From Sphingomonadaceae bacterium 3R27C6 (GTDB taxonomy: Bacteria; Pseudomonadota; Alphaproteobacteria; Sphingomonadales; Sphingomonadaceae), in the NCBI GenBank assembly GCA_005503215.1, contig SCNS01000017.1, positions 48,301 to 112,300 on the forward strand: a stretch of DNA of 64,000 nucleotides. Direction: 5' to 3'. Below the pieces are notes generated by a model that worked only from the letters and a program-made list of their open reading frames with translations, made no database searches and was not told the origin of the DNA. The stretch's first letter is position 1, and every line of letters begins with the position of its first letter. Positions 7,919 through 18,804 of the stretch are shown piece after piece. The position numbers and the translations under genes were made by a program.

Positions 7919-8533
7919 ATGACGATCGCCCATCCTCCCCTGCCGTACGCCCAGGACGCGCTGGAGCCGCATATCTCGGCCGACACGCTGGCGACGCACC
8001 ATGGCAAGCATCACAAAGCCTATGTTGACAAGACCAACGCCGCGATCGAAGGCACCGAGCTGGCGTCGAAGCCGCTCGAGGAAATCGTCCATCACGCCGA
8101 AGGATCGGGCAACAAGGGCCTGTTCAATAATGCCGCGCAGGCGTGGAATCACGCCTTCTATTGGGAAAGCCTGAACCCTTCCAAGACCGAGCCGAAGGGC
8201 GACCTGCTCGCCGCGATCGAGCGCGATTTCGGTTCGCTCGACGATCTCAAGAAGAAGCTCAAGGAAACCGCGGTCAACCATTTCGCGTCGGGCTGGGCGT
8301 GGCTCGTCTCGCGCGACGGCACGCTGTCGGTCACCGACACGCACGATGCGGGCACCGAACTGGTTGCGGGCATCAAGCCCCTGCTCGTCATCGACGTGTG
8401 GGAACATGCCTATTATATCGACCGCAAGAATCTGCGCCCGGCCTATGTCGACGCGGTGGTCGACGAGCTGCTCAACTGGGATTTCGCCGCGGAGAATTTC
8501 GCGCGCGAGGCGACCTGGACCTATCCGGCCTGA
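7919..8533 (+). CDS. sodB: Superoxide dismutase, Fe/Mn family
   Basis: A 204-residue cytoplasmic superoxide dismutase converting superoxide to hydrogen peroxide and oxygen. The four metal ligands sit in family positions: first His in LEPHISADTLATHHGKHH, second in AWNHAFYW, then Asp and His in DVWEHAYYIDRKN. The block GLFNNAAQAWNHAFYWESL fits the iron type common in alphaproteobacteria, but metal choice cannot be settled by reading. The ATG at 7919 is chosen because GGAG lies six bases before it; an ATG at 7907 would overlap that site. It stands alone, with a repeat element downstream. Confidence 0.95.
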   Translation: MTIAHPPLPYAQDALEPHISADTLATHHGKHHKAYVDKTNAAIEGTELASKPLEEIVHHAEGSGNKGLFNNAAQAWNHAFYWESLNPSKTEPKGDLLAAIERDFGSLDDLKKKLKETAVNHFASGWAWLVSRDGTLSVTDTHDAGTELVAGIKPLLVIDVWEHAYYIDRKNLRPAYVDAVVDELLNWDFAAENFAREATWTYPA

Positions 8534-8546
8534 CTCGAAGTCCTCC

Positions 8547-8708
8547 CCCTTGATGGGGGAGGCAGCGAGACTTGCGAGCTTGCTCGCTAGTCGCAGCGGA
8601 GGGGGTGCGGCCTCGGCCTTGCGCCACGCTGCACCCTCACCCCCATCCAACTCCGCCTAGCCGCTGTCGCGGCAAGGCTTCGTATCCTTCCCCCATCAAG
8701 GGGGAAAG
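8547..8708. repeat. Composite intergenic inverted-repeat element
   Basis: The 230-base gap between sodB and sdaA holds an element bounded by inverted arms (CCCCTTGATGGGGGAGG at the left, CCTTCCCCCATCAAGGGG at the right). Inside, 8561-8600 contains a self-complementary block (GCGAGACTTGCGAGC...CTCGCTAGTCGC). The same block recurs in inverted orientation at 14561-14597, showing a dispersed repeat family. It may stop transcription after sodB. No gene is seen here. Confidence 0.75.
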
Positions 8709-8763
8709 ATTTTTGGCCCGCCCGGCCCTATCCCGATGATCGCGATCCGCCTATAGGGCCGCC

Positions 8764-10143
8764 ATGACGATCAGCCTGTTCGAACTCTTCAAAATCGGTG
8801 TCGGTCCTTCCAGCTCGCATACCGTGGGCCCGATGGTTGCCGCCCGGCGTTTCACCGTCTGGCTCGACGAAGCCGGGCTTCTTGGCAAGACGGTGCATGT
8901 CGAAGCCGACCTCTATGGCTCGCTCGCGCTGACCGGCAAGGGCCACGCCGCCGACACCGCGATCGTTGCGGGGCTCGCCGGCGAAATCCCCGCTTCGACC
9001 AGCCTCGCCGCGATCAAGGCGCATTGGGACCGGGCGGAGAGCGAAGGCTTTATCTACCTGCTCGGCCGCCAGCGCGCCCGCTTCCAGCCCGCGCGCGACC
9101 TGCATTTCCAGATGCGCCAGCGCCAGCCGTTCCACAGCAACGCCGTGAGCTTCACTGCGCGCGATGGCGACGGGGAAATTCTGGCGAAGCGCATGTATTT
9201 CTCGATCGGCGGCGGCTTCGTCGTCGACGAGGACGAGGCGGGCCGCAACAGCCGCGGCGCGGAGGATGAGGTCGAGCTGCCCTTCGCCTTCACCTCGGGC
9301 GCCGACCTGCTCGAAATGGGCGCGGCGTCGGGCAAGAGCTTCGCCGAAATGATGCTCGAGAATGAACTCGCGCACCGCAGCCTCGAAGAGGTCGAGGCGG
9401 GGCTCGATGCGATCGCGGGCGCGATGGACGCGTCGATCGACGCGGGTTGCTGCAGCACGGGGGTCCTGCCCGGCGGGCTGAAGGTCAAGCGCCGCGCGCC
9501 GCAGATCGCCGACGATATTCGCAACCGCCACGAGGCGAATCTGACCGACCCGCTCGCGATGATGGACTGGATCAACCTGTGGGCGATGGCGGTGAACGAG
9601 GAAAATGCCGCGGGGGGCAAGGTCGTCACCGCGCCGACCAACGGTGCGGCGGGGATCATCCCGGCGGTGATCCGCTTTTACCGCCGCGGCTATCGCGGCG
9701 ATGACGCCGGGGTGCGCACCTTCCTGCTCGCCGCGGGCGCGGTCGGTGCGCTCTACAAACGCAACGCCAGCATCTCGGGCGCCGAGGTCGGCTGCCAGGG
9801 CGAGGTCGGCGTCGCCTGTTCGATGGCGGCGGCGGGGCTGACCGCGGCGCTCGGTGGCACCAACGCGCAGGTCGAAAATGCCGCCGAGATCGGCATGGAA
9901 CATAATCTCGGCCTGACCTGCGACCCGATCGGGGGGCTCGTCCAGATCCCGTGCATCGAGCGCAACGCGATGGGCGCGATCAAGGCGATCGACGCGAGCC
10001 GCATCGCGATGATCGGCGACGGTACGCATGTCGTCAGCCTCGACACGGTGATCGCGACGATGCTGCAGACCGGACGCGACATGCGCGACAAATATAAGGA
10101 AACGTCGAAGGGCGGGCTCGCGGTCAGCGTGGTGGAGTGCTGA
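8764..10143 (+). CDS. sdaA: L-serine ammonia-lyase (iron-sulfur serine dehydratase)
   Basis: A 459-residue single-chain L-serine deaminase that turns serine into pyruvate and ammonia with a 4Fe-4S cluster. The substrate loop [11 protein letters not shown] is at residues 14-24. Cluster cysteines lie in [29 protein letters not shown] and [16 protein letters not shown]. The N-terminal beta domain and C-terminal alpha domain are fused, as in SdaA/SdaB. It is a single gene, preceded by a repeat element and followed by the formaldehyde cluster on the same strand with a gap of about 100 bases. Confidence 0.95.
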   Translation: MTISLFELFKIGVGPSSSHTVGPMVAARRFTVWLDEAGLLGKTVHVEADLYGSLALTGKGHAADTAIVAGLAGEIPASTSLAAIKAHWDRAESEGFIYLLGRQRARFQPARDLHFQMRQRQPFHSNAVSFTARDGDGEILAKRMYFSIGGGFVVDEDEAGRNSRGAEDEVELPFAFTSGADLLEMGAASGKSFAEMMLENELAHRSLEEVEAGLDAIAGAMDASIDAGCCSTGVLPGGLKVKRRAPQIADDIRNRHEANLTDPLAMMDWINLWAMAVNEENAAGGKVVTAPTNGAAGIIPAVIRFYRRGYRGDDAGVRTFLLAAGAVGALYKRNASISGAEVGCQGEVGVACSMAAAGLTAALGGTNAQVENAAEIGMEHNLGLTCDPIGGLVQIPCIERNAMGAIKAIDASRIAMIGDGTHVVSLDTVIATMLQTGRDMRDKYKETSKGGLAVSVVEC

Positions 10144-10247
10144 CGCGCTGATCTTCTGACAGCGATGCCATAGCTATGTTTCCGCGGGCTTGCTCTTGCA
10201 TTGCGGCGGCGTTTGCGGGATGGGAACGCGCGAAAGGGAGATACGCC

Positions 10248-11360
10248 ATGAAGACCCGTGCCGCCGTTGCGTTCGAAGCGAAGAAGCCGCTCGAGATCGT
10301 CGAGCTGGACCTCGAAGGCCCGAAGGCGGGCGAGGTGCTGGTCGAAATCATGGCGACGGGCATCTGCCACACCGATGCGTACACGCTCGACGGGTTCGAC
10401 AGCGAGGGCATCTTCCCCAGCGTGCTTGGCCATGAAGGCGCGGGCGTCGTGCGCGAGGTCGGTGCGGGCGTCACCAGCGTGAAGCCCGGCGACCATGTGA
10501 TCCCGCTCTACACCCCCGAATGCCGCCAGTGCAAAAGCTGCCTGTCGGGAAAGACCAACCTCTGCACCGCGATCCGCGCGACGCAGGGCAAGGGGCTGAT
10601 GCCCGACGGGACGACGCGGTTCAGCTACAAGGGCCAGCCGATCTTCCATTATATGGGCTGCTCGACCTTCTCGAACTTCACCGTGCTGCCCGAGATCGCG
10701 GTCGCGAAAATCCGCGAGGATGCGCCGTTCCAGTCGAGCTGCTACATCGGCTGCGGCGTCACCACGGGCGTTGGCGCGGTGATCAACACCGCGAAGGTGC
10801 AAGTCGGCGACAATGTCGTCGTCTTCGGGCTGGGCGGCATCGGGCTCAACGTGATCCAGGGCGCGCGGCTTGCCGGTGCCGACAAGATCATCGGCGTCGA
10901 CATCAATCCCGCGCGCGAGGAGTGGGGCCGCAAGTTCGGCATGACCGACTTCCTCAACACCAAGGGTATGAGCCGCGAAGACACGGTCGCCGCGATCGTG
11001 CAGCTGACCGATGGCGGCGCCGACTATACCTTCGACGCGACGGGCAATACCGAGGTGATGCGCACCGCGCTCGAAGCCTGCCACCGCGGCTGGGGCACCT
11101 CGATCATCATCGGTGTGGCCGAAGCCGGCAAGGAAATCGCGACGCGCCCGTTCCAGCTCGTCACCGGGCGCAACTGGCGCGGCACCGCGTTCGGCGGCGC
11201 GAAGGGCCGCACCGACGTGCCGAAGATCGTCGACATGTATATGACCGGCAAGATCGAGATTGATCCGATGATCACGCACGTCATGGGCCTCGAAGAGATC
11301 AACAAGGGGTTCGATTTGATGCACGCGGGCGAGAGCATCCGCAGTGTCGTCGTCTACTGA
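10248..11360 (+). CDS. frmA: S-(hydroxymethyl)glutathione dehydrogenase (class III alcohol dehydrogenase)
   Basis: A 370-residue zinc alcohol dehydrogenase oxidising S-hydroxymethylglutathione, the adduct of formaldehyde and glutathione, with NAD. The catalytic zinc cysteine is Cys40 in TGICHTDAY, with LGHEGAGVV next. The structural zinc site is [17 protein letters not shown], and the Rossmann motif is [14 protein letters not shown]. The ATG at 10248 has a clear AAAGGGAG site; an upstream in-frame ATG at 10176 is disregarded. It heads a run of six same-strand genes that includes S-formylglutathione hydrolase (13649) and PurU, a full route from formaldehyde to formate. A nearby GGAAC lacks the CGTT partner, so no EcfG control is claimed. 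Confidence 0.95.
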   Translation: MKTRAAVAFEAKKPLEIVELDLEGPKAGEVLVEIMATGICHTDAYTLDGFDSEGIFPSVLGHEGAGVVREVGAGVTSVKPGDHVIPLYTPECRQCKSCLSGKTNLCTAIRATQGKGLMPDGTTRFSYKGQPIFHYMGCSTFSNFTVLPEIAVAKIREDAPFQSSCYIGCGVTTGVGAVINTAKVQVGDNVVVFGLGGIGLNVIQGARLAGADKIIGVDINPAREEWGRKFGMTDFLNTKGMSREDTVAAIVQLTDGGADYTFDATGNTEVMRTALEACHRGWGTSIIIGVAEAGKEIATRPFQLVTGRNWRGTAFGGAKGRTDVPKIVDMYMTGKIEIDPMITHVMGLEEINKGFDLMHAGESIRSVVVY

Positions 11361-11373
11361 GGGAAAATAACGC

Positions 11374-11760
11374 ATGTTCAGTCATGTGGCGCTGGGGTCG
11401 GATGACATCGCGGCGAGCAAACGGTTCTACGACGCGGTTCTCGGCGTGTTCGGCGCGTCCGAGGGGGTGATCGACGAGCGGGGGCGGCTGATTTACATGC
11501 ACGCTGGCGGCCGGCTGATCGTCACGCAGCCGGTCAACGGCGCGGCCGCCGCTTGCGGCAACGGGCATACGCTGGGCTTCCTCGCACCGTCGACCGACGC
11601 GGTCGATGCCTGGCACGCCGCCGGGGTCGCGAACGGCGGCACGACGGCGGAGGACCCGCCGGGCATCCGCCACGCCACCGAAGGGCGTGTCGTTTACCTC
11701 GCCTATCTGCGCGATCCCGCCGGCAACAAGCTGTGCGCGACGCACAAGATTTCAGGCTGA
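11374..11760 (+). CDS. VOC (glyoxalase/dioxygenase superfamily) protein, copy 1
   Basis: A 128-residue single-domain member of the vicinal oxygen chelate fold (FSHVALGSDDIAASKRFYD at the N-terminus, YLAYLRDPAGNKLCATHK at the C-terminus). It starts 14 bases after frmA and ends one base before the purU ATG, so it is embedded in the formaldehyde operon. A paralogue with the same closing motif (DPSGNKLCALHR) lies at 12756. Possible roles are handling of glutathione adducts or spontaneous hydroxymethylglutathione formation; this is context inference, as the reaction is not readable from the sequence. Confidence 0.87.
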   Translation: MFSHVALGSDDIAASKRFYDAVLGVFGASEGVIDERGRLIYMHAGGRLIVTQPVNGAAAACGNGHTLGFLAPSTDAVDAWHAAGVANGGTTAEDPPGIRHATEGRVVYLAYLRDPAGNKLCATHKISG

Positions 11761-11761
11761 G

Positions 11762-12634
11762 ATGGGGGACGATCGCGCGCCCGCCTATGTGCTGACCTTC
11801 AGCTGCGTCGACGCGGTCGGGATCGTCGCGGCGGTGACGGGGCTGCTCGCGGAGCGCGACGGCTTCATCCTCGACAGCCAGCAATATGCCGATCTCGATT
11901 CGGGGCGCTTCTTCATGCGCGTCGAGTTTCGCGGCGAAGGGCCGCGCTTTCCCGCGGGACTGGCGGGCGTGCAGGAAGCCTTCGCGCCCGTCATCGCACG
12001 CTTCGCGATGGACGCGCGGATCAGCGATACCGCGGCCAAGCCGCGCTTCGTCATCGCGGTGTCGCAGGGCAGCCATTGCCTCAACGACCTGCTCCACCGC
12101 TGGTCGACCGGCAATCTCGCGATCGACGTCGTCGGCGTCGTATCGAATCACGAGGCGCAGCGGCGGCTCTCCGAATGGCACGGCGTGCCCTTCCACTATC
12201 TGCCGGTGAGCAACGACAATCGCGCGGACCAAGAGGCGGCGATCCTCGACGTGATGGCGCGCGGCGGGGCCGAATATCTGGTGCTTGCGCGTTATATGCA
12301 GGTGTTGTCGCAGGATCTGTCGGCGCAACTCGCGGGGCGCTGCATCAATATCCACCACAGCTTCCTGCCGGGCTTCAAGGGCGCCAAACCCTATCACCGC
12401 GCGCATGAGCGCGGGGTGAAGCTGATCGGCGCGACCGCGCATTTCGTGACGAGCGACCTCGATGAGGGGCCGATCATCGAACAGGCGGTGGAACGTGTCG
12501 ATCATCGCGATTCGGTCGACGAATTGATTCGCATCGGCCGCGATACCGAGGCGCAGGTGCTGGCGCGCGCGGTGCGCTGGGTCGCTGAGCAGCGCGTGCT
12601 GATCGATGGCCGCAAGACAGTGGTTTTCCGCTAG
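11762..12634 (+). CDS. purU: Formyltetrahydrofolate deformylase
   Basis: A 290-residue enzyme hydrolysing 10-formyl-tetrahydrofolate to formate and tetrahydrofolate. An N-terminal ACT-like domain (about 1-85, LTFSCVDAVGIVAAVTGLL) precedes a formyltransferase-like catalytic domain. The active site is spread over VVSNH, LARYMQVLS, NIHHSFLPGFKGAKPYH (conserved Asn and His) and GATAHFVTSDLDEGPII with the catalytic Asp. The start follows the VOC stop by one base. In a formaldehyde operon it returns formyl groups trapped on folate to the formate pool. Confidence 0.95.
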   Translation: MGDDRAPAYVLTFSCVDAVGIVAAVTGLLAERDGFILDSQQYADLDSGRFFMRVEFRGEGPRFPAGLAGVQEAFAPVIARFAMDARISDTAAKPRFVIAVSQGSHCLNDLLHRWSTGNLAIDVVGVVSNHEAQRRLSEWHGVPFHYLPVSNDNRADQEAAILDVMARGGAEYLVLARYMQVLSQDLSAQLAGRCINIHHSFLPGFKGAKPYHRAHERGVKLIGATAHFVTSDLDEGPIIEQAVERVDHRDSVDELIRIGRDTEAQVLARAVRWVAEQRVLIDGRKTVVFR

Positions 12635-12755
12635 GGGGCTTGCGCCGCGCGCCGGTTCATCGTTTTTGAAGAATCCGGAACATTATGGCGGCTGGTCCTG
12701 CCCGGCGGGACAGCGTAGGTAGCGATTCGCAACCAAATCAGGAGGAGCGGACATC

Positions 12756-13136
12756 ATGTACAGTCACAATATGGTCGGATCGAACGATCTTGAAGCGTCG
12801 AAAAAATTCTACGACGCGACCTTTCAGGCGATCGGCGGCAAGCCGGCGATCACCGACGACAAGGGGCGCCTGATCTATGTACATAATGGCGGTCTGTTCC
12901 TCGTCGGCGCACCGATCGACGGCGAACCGGCCACGGTCGGCAACGGTTGCACGATCGGCTTTGCGATGGAGGGCCCCGAACAGGCCAAGGCATGGCACGA
13001 CGCCGGCGTCGCCAACGGCGGCACTTCGATCGAAGACCCGCCGGGCATTCGCGAAGGCGGTTTCGGCGCCATGTATCTTGCCTATCTGCGCGATCCGTCG
13101 GGCAACAAGCTCTGCGCGCTCCACCGCGTCGTCTGA
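12756..13136 (+). CDS. VOC superfamily protein, copy 2
   Basis: A 126-residue VOC protein similar in layout to the one at 11374: SHNMVGSNDLEASKKFYD at the start, GGLFLVGAP, NGCTIGFAMEGPEQAKAWHDAG, and YLAYLRDPSGNKLCALHR at the end. It has a strong AGGAGGAGCGG ribosome site. About 120 bases separate it from purU, so it may have its own promoter, but none is certain. The two copies around purU suggest an old tandem duplication. Enzymatic role unknown. Confidence 0.87.
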   Translation: MYSHNMVGSNDLEASKKFYDATFQAIGGKPAITDDKGRLIYVHNGGLFLVGAPIDGEPATVGNGCTIGFAMEGPEQAKAWHDAGVANGGTSIEDPPGIREGGFGAMYLAYLRDPSGNKLCALHRVV

Positions 13137-13145
13137 GCCGATACT

Positions 13146-13652
13146 ATGATGCGAGGCGAAGCGGGATTGCTGGCCGATTTGGGCGTGCTTGCGATCCCCT
13201 TCGCCGCGCACGAACATGAAGCGGTGTTCACCGTTGCCGAGAGCGACGCGGTGCACGCCGCGATGCCGGGCGCGCACACCAAGAATCTGTTCCTGAAGGA
13301 CAAGGGCGGTGCCTTTTGGCTCGTCACCGTGCCGTCCGACGCGCGCGTCAAGCTGAAGGCGCTGCCCGCTGCGATCGGGTGCAAGCATGTGAGCTTCGGA
13401 AAGGCCGAGGATATGGAGCGATTGCTCGGCATTTCGCCGGGGTCGGTGACCCCGCTGGCGGCGATTAACGCCGTGCCCGGAAGCATCACCATCGTGCTCG
13501 ACGAGGTGCTGGCGGGGGCCGAAACGGTCAACGTCCACCCGCTCCGCAACACCGCTACGCTTGGGCTGTCTGGCGGGGCGGTCCTCGATCTCTTGCGTCA
13601 TTGGGGGCATCAGCCGCTCGTCGCCGCCATCCCCGTGCAGGAAGAATCATGA
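13146..13652 (+). CDS. YbaK/ProX-type aminoacyl-tRNA deacylase
   Basis: A 168-residue YbaK/EbsC fold protein of the ProXp type that hydrolyses mischarged Ala- or Cys-tRNA(Pro) in trans. Family marks are HTKNLFLKDKGGAFWLVTVP (with the catalytic-region lysine), GCKHVSFGKAEDMERLLGISPGSVTPLA and NVHPLRNTATLGLSG. There are two in-frame ATGs (13146, 13149). The gene follows a VOC gene by 9 bases and its stop overlaps the S-formylglutathione hydrolase start (ATGA), so it is in the same transcript. Its link to formaldehyde metabolism is probably only positional. Confidence 0.9.
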   Translation: MMRGEAGLLADLGVLAIPFAAHEHEAVFTVAESDAVHAAMPGAHTKNLFLKDKGGAFWLVTVPSDARVKLKALPAAIGCKHVSFGKAEDMERLLGISPGSVTPLAAINAVPGSITIVLDEVLAGAETVNVHPLRNTATLGLSGGAVLDLLRHWGHQPLVAAIPVQEES

Positions 13653-14497
13653 CCCTCGAAACCCTCTCCTCCGTTCGCAGCCATGGCGGCACGCAGGGCG
13701 TGTACAAGCATGCGAGCACGACCACCGGCACCGACATGATTTTTGCGGTCTTCATTCCCGACCATGCGCCGGGCGCCAAGCTGCCGGTGCTCTGGTATCT
13801 GTCGGGGCTGACCTGCACCCACGCCAATGTGATGGAAAAGGGCGAATATCGCGCGGCGTGCGCCGAGCATGGCGTGATCTTTATCGCCCCCGACACGAGC
13901 CCGCGCGGCGAGGGTGTTCCCGACGATCCCGATGCGGCGTGGGATTTCGGGCTGGGCGCGGGATTCTATGTCGATGCGACCGAGGAGCCTTGGGCGAAGA
14001 ATTACCGGATGCGCTCGTACATCGAGGATGAGCTGCCTTCGTTCATTCTGCGCAATTTTGCGAGCGCCGACCTGACGCGGCAGGCGATCACCGGCCATTC
14101 GATGGGCGGGCATGGCGCGCTGACCATCGGGCTACGCAATCAGGATCGTTTTCGTTCGGTGTCGGCCTTCTCGCCGATCGTCGCGCCGCTGCAATGCCCG
14201 TGGGGCGAAAAGGCGCTCGGCAATTATCTCGGGAATAACCGCGAGGAGTGGCACGCCTATGACGCGTGCGCGCTGCTCGATCAGGGGCTGCGCGTGCCCG
14301 ACCTGCTCGTCGATCAGGGTGACGCCGATAATTTCCTCGCCGAGCAGCTCAAGACCGAATTGCTGGTCGCGGCGTGCGAACGCGCGGGGCAGAAGGCTGA
14401 AGTCCGGATGCAGCCGGGCTATGACCACAGCTATTATTTCATCTCGACCTTTCTGGCCGAGCATGTCGCGTGGCATGCGGAACGTTTGAAGGCGTAG
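13649..14497 (+). CDS. fghA: S-formylglutathione hydrolase
   Basis: A 282-residue esterase-D family alpha/beta hydrolase that releases formate and glutathione from S-formylglutathione, the second step after frmA. The nucleophile is Ser151 in GHSMGGHGAL. The acid is in LLVDQGDADNFL and the base in QPGYDHSYYFI. The oxyanion-side motif is LWYLSGLTCTHANVMEKG. It overlaps the upstream deacylase gene (ATGA) and closes the operon. A repeat element with terminator-like hairpins follows. Confidence 0.95.
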   Translation: MTLETLSSVRSHGGTQGVYKHASTTTGTDMIFAVFIPDHAPGAKLPVLWYLSGLTCTHANVMEKGEYRAACAEHGVIFIAPDTSPRGEGVPDDPDAAWDFGLGAGFYVDATEEPWAKNYRMRSYIEDELPSFILRNFASADLTRQAITGHSMGGHGALTIGLRNQDRFRSVSAFSPIVAPLQCPWGEKALGNYLGNNREEWHAYDACALLDQGLRVPDLLVDQGDADNFLAEQLKTELLVAACERAGQKAEVRMQPGYDHSYYFISTFLAEHVAWHAERLKA

Positions 14498-14500
14498 TTC

Positions 14501-14618
14501 CTCCCCTCCCGCTTGCGGGAGGGGTTGGGGGTGGGCCGGCAACGTTGAAGTGCCCATCCCGCTGCGACTAGCGAGACAAGCTCGCAAGTCTCGCTGCCCC
14601 TCCCGCAAGCGGGCGGGG
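14501..14618. repeat. Intergenic inverted-repeat element between convergent genes
   Basis: The gap between fghA and the quinone oxidoreductase starts with a hairpin (CTCCCGCTTGCGGGAG) and ends with CTCCCGCAAGCGGG. Between them, 14561-14597 is the inverted counterpart of the block at 8561-8600, with a 2-base insertion. It probably terminates transcription from both sides. No gene is seen. Confidence 0.75.
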
Positions 14619-14619
14619 T

Positions 14620-15606
14620 TCAGTTGTGCTCCGGAATCAGCAGCGTCGAACCCGTCGTGCGCCCCGCCTGCAAATCGGCGTGCGCCCTTGCCGCATCCTG
14701 CAATCCGTAGCGTTGGCCGACGGTAATCTGCACCGCCCCCGACGCGATCATCTCGAACACGCGCGCGGCGCCCGCGGCGCGTTCACCGGGAAGGTGGTAA
14801 TAGTCGAACAGGGTCGGGCGGGTGACGAATTGCGAGCCATGCTGCGCGAGGATGCCGAGGTTGACCCCGGTCACCGGGCCGCCGGCATTGCCGTAGCTGA
14901 CAATGAGGCCGCGCCGCGCAGTGGCTTTCAGCGAGACCTCCCACGTCGCCATGCCAATGCCGTCGAAGGTCACGGGGACGCCTTGGCCGTCGGTGATTTC
15001 GCGGACATGCGCGGCGACGTCGTCGCTCTTGTACATCAGCACATGGTCGGCGCCGGCTTCGCGCGCGGTGTGTGCTTTCGCTTCGGTGCTGACGGTGCCG
15101 ATCACGGTCGCGCCGATCGCCTTCAGCCACTGGACGAGGATCAATCCGACCCCGCCAGCCGCGGCGTGGACGAGCACCGTCGATCCCGCCTCGACCTTGG
15201 CGCAGCGTTCGACGAGCATCTCGACGGTGCAGGCCTTGAGCAGCGCGGCGGCGGCGGTTTCATCGTCGATGTCCGCGGGAAGCTTGAACAGCGACGCCGC
15301 GCCGACGATCCGCGCGCTGGCATAGGCGGTGCGTTCGGGGCCGAAGGTGGCAACGCGGTCGCCGGGCTGGAGGCCGTGGACGTCGGCGCCGACGGCGATG
15401 ACTTCACCGGCGGATTCGACGCCGAGCCCGCTCGGCAGCGGAACCGGATAGGTGCCGTCGCGGTGATAGGTATCGAGATAGTTGAGCCCGACAGCGGTCT
15501 GGCGGAGCAGGACCTGGCCGGGGCCGGGGTCGCCGAGCGTCACCTCGCGCCAGTCGATGACCTCGGGTCCGCCCTGGCTTTCGATAAAGGCTTCGATCGC
15601 TTGCAT
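14620..15606 (-). CDS. NAD(P)H:quinone oxidoreductase, zinc-free MDR family
   Basis: A 328-residue medium-chain reductase of the quinone oxidoreductase (QOR/QorA) type. Visible are the N-terminal GroES-like fold (VGLNYLDTYHRDGTYP, PLPSGLGVESAGEVIAVG), the nucleotide-binding turn VLVHAAAGGVGLILVQWLKA, and FDGIGMATWEVSLKATARRG. Zinc-binding cysteines are absent, as expected. The ATG at 15606 is chosen for its AGGAGAG site 8 bases upstream. It reduces quinones or activated alkenes with NADPH; the physiological substrate is unknown. Confidence 0.92.
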   Translation of the reverse strand: MQAIEAFIESQGGPEVIDWREVTLGDPGPGQVLLRQTAVGLNYLDTYHRDGTYPVPLPSGLGVESAGEVIAVGADVHGLQPGDRVATFGPERTAYASARIVGAASLFKLPADIDDETAAAALLKACTVEMLVERCAKVEAGSTVLVHAAAGGVGLILVQWLKAIGATVIGTVSTEAKAHTAREAGADHVLMYKSDDVAAHVREITDGQGVPVTFDGIGMATWEVSLKATARRGLIVSYGNAGGPVTGVNLGILAQHGSQFVTRPTLFDYYHLPGERAAGAARVFEMIASGAVQITVGQRYGLQDAARAHADLQAGRTTGSTLLIPEHN

Positions 15607-15704
15607 GCGCCGCTCTCCTGCTGTCCGGTCCATCTGGTGGGCCGGAGCGGGGAGCGCAAGGGCGGAGCGATGAAAGCCCCTCCCGCAAAGGGGAGGGGAT
15701 CAGC

Positions 15705-17552
<1,848 letters not shown>

Positions 17553-17619
17553 TTTTATCTCAATAATATGGGCGGTCACCGGTGCGGTGACGGGCCGACG
17601 GAAAAGGGGCTCAATGGGC

Positions 17620-18798
17620 TTAAATCACCTGTCCGGCAGCGTGTCCGCTGGCCCAGGCCCATTGAAAATTATAGCCGCCTAACCACCCTGTGACATCTAC
17701 GGCTTCGCCGACCGCATAGAGGTTCGGGACGGTTTTGGCCATCATTGTTTGCGAGGATAGGTTTGCAGTCGAGATTCCGCCGACGGTGACCTCGGCTTTG
17801 GCGAAGCCTTCGGTGCCGTTGGGGCGGAAAATCCAGCCCGCGAGCCGCGCCTCGGCATCGGCGAGCTTGCGGTCGGTCTGGGCGCCGAGTTCGCCGGGGA
17901 GCGCGAGGCGTTCGGCGAGCGTTTCGGCGAGTCTGTCGGGGAGCATGGCGCCGAGCGCGGCGCGCAGGGTGGTGCGGGGGCGGGTGCGTTTTGCGTCGAG
18001 GAGCCAGCCTTGCGCGGCGTCGGGCAGCAGGTCGATCGTCACGGGTTCGCCGTGGCGCCAATAGCTGCTGACCTGTAGGATCGCGGGACCTGACAGCCCG
18101 CGATGCGTGAAGAGCGCGGCTTCGCGGAACGCCGCCTTGCCGGCGCGGGCTTCGACCGGCGCGGCGATTCCCGACAATTCGCGGAACAGCACATCGTCGC
18201 CGCCGAGCGTGAGCGGGACGAGCGCGGGGCGCGGTTCGACGACCTTGAGCCCGAACTTGCGTGCGAGATCATAAGCGAAGCCCGTCGCGCCCATTTTCGG
18301 GATCGACGGGCCGCCGGTGGCGATGACGAGCGCCGGGGCGGTGAAATATTGATCGCCAAAGCGGACGGTGAACTTGCGATCGGCGTGAGTCACGTCACTC
18401 ACCGGCTGGCCGGTGCGGACATCGACCCCGGCCTTCGCGGCCTCTTCGAGCAGCATCGCGACGATCGCTTTCGCCGAGCCGTCGCAGAAGAGCTGGCCGA
18501 GTGTCTTTTCATGATAGGCGATGCCGTGGCGCTCGACGAGCGCGATGAAGTCGGCGGGGGTGTAGCGCGCGAGCGCCGATTTGGCGAAATGCGGGTTCGC
18601 CGAGATGAAGCGGTCGGGCGCGGTGTTCACATTGGTGAAGTTGCAGCGCCCGCCGCCCGAGATCAGGATCTTCTTGCCCACCGCATCGGCATGGTCGAGC
18701 AGCAGCACGCGGCGGCCGCGTGCGCCCGCGACCGCGGCGCACATCAGCCCGGCCGCGCCGGCACCCAGCACGATGGCGTCAAAATCGGTTGCGGACAT
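17620..18798 (-). CDS. FAD-dependent oxidoreductase, BaiN/HI0933 family
   Basis: A 392-residue flavoprotein of the BaiN/HI0933 (HI0933-like, RdsA) group. It opens with the dinucleotide-binding motif VLGAGAAGLMCAAVAGARG, followed by KKILISGGGRCNFTN, the family signature. The C-terminal part has AEVTVGGISTANLSSQTM and the second FAD contact YAVGEAVDVTGWLGGYNFQWAWASG. Members reduce unsaturated or ribosomal-RNA-associated substrates, and the real substrate in this group is uncertain. It starts six bases downstream of a small protein gene on the same strand, so it is probably the last gene of the greB transcript. Confidence 0.9.
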   Translation of the reverse strand: MSATDFDAIVLGAGAAGLMCAAVAGARGRRVLLLDHADAVGKKILISGGGRCNFTNVNTAPDRFISANPHFAKSALARYTPADFIALVERHGIAYHEKTLGQLFCDGSAKAIVAMLLEEAAKAGVDVRTGQPVSDVTHADRKFTVRFGDQYFTAPALVIATGGPSIPKMGATGFAYDLARKFGLKVVEPRPALVPLTLGGDDVLFRELSGIAAPVEARAGKAAFREAALFTHRGLSGPAILQVSSYWRHGEPVTIDLLPDAAQGWLLDAKRTRPRTTLRAALGAMLPDRLAETLAERLALPGELGAQTDRKLADAEARLAGWIFRPNGTEGFAKAEVTVGGISTANLSSQTMMAKTVPNLYAVGEAVDVTGWLGGYNFQWAWASGHAAGQVI

Positions 18799-18804
18799 GG
18801 TGTC

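Noticed and set aside
10223..10248. EcfG promoter upstream of frmA (GGAAC at 10223)
   Set aside because: At 16 bases the second element reads CGCC, not CGTT, and the position is too close to the start codon.
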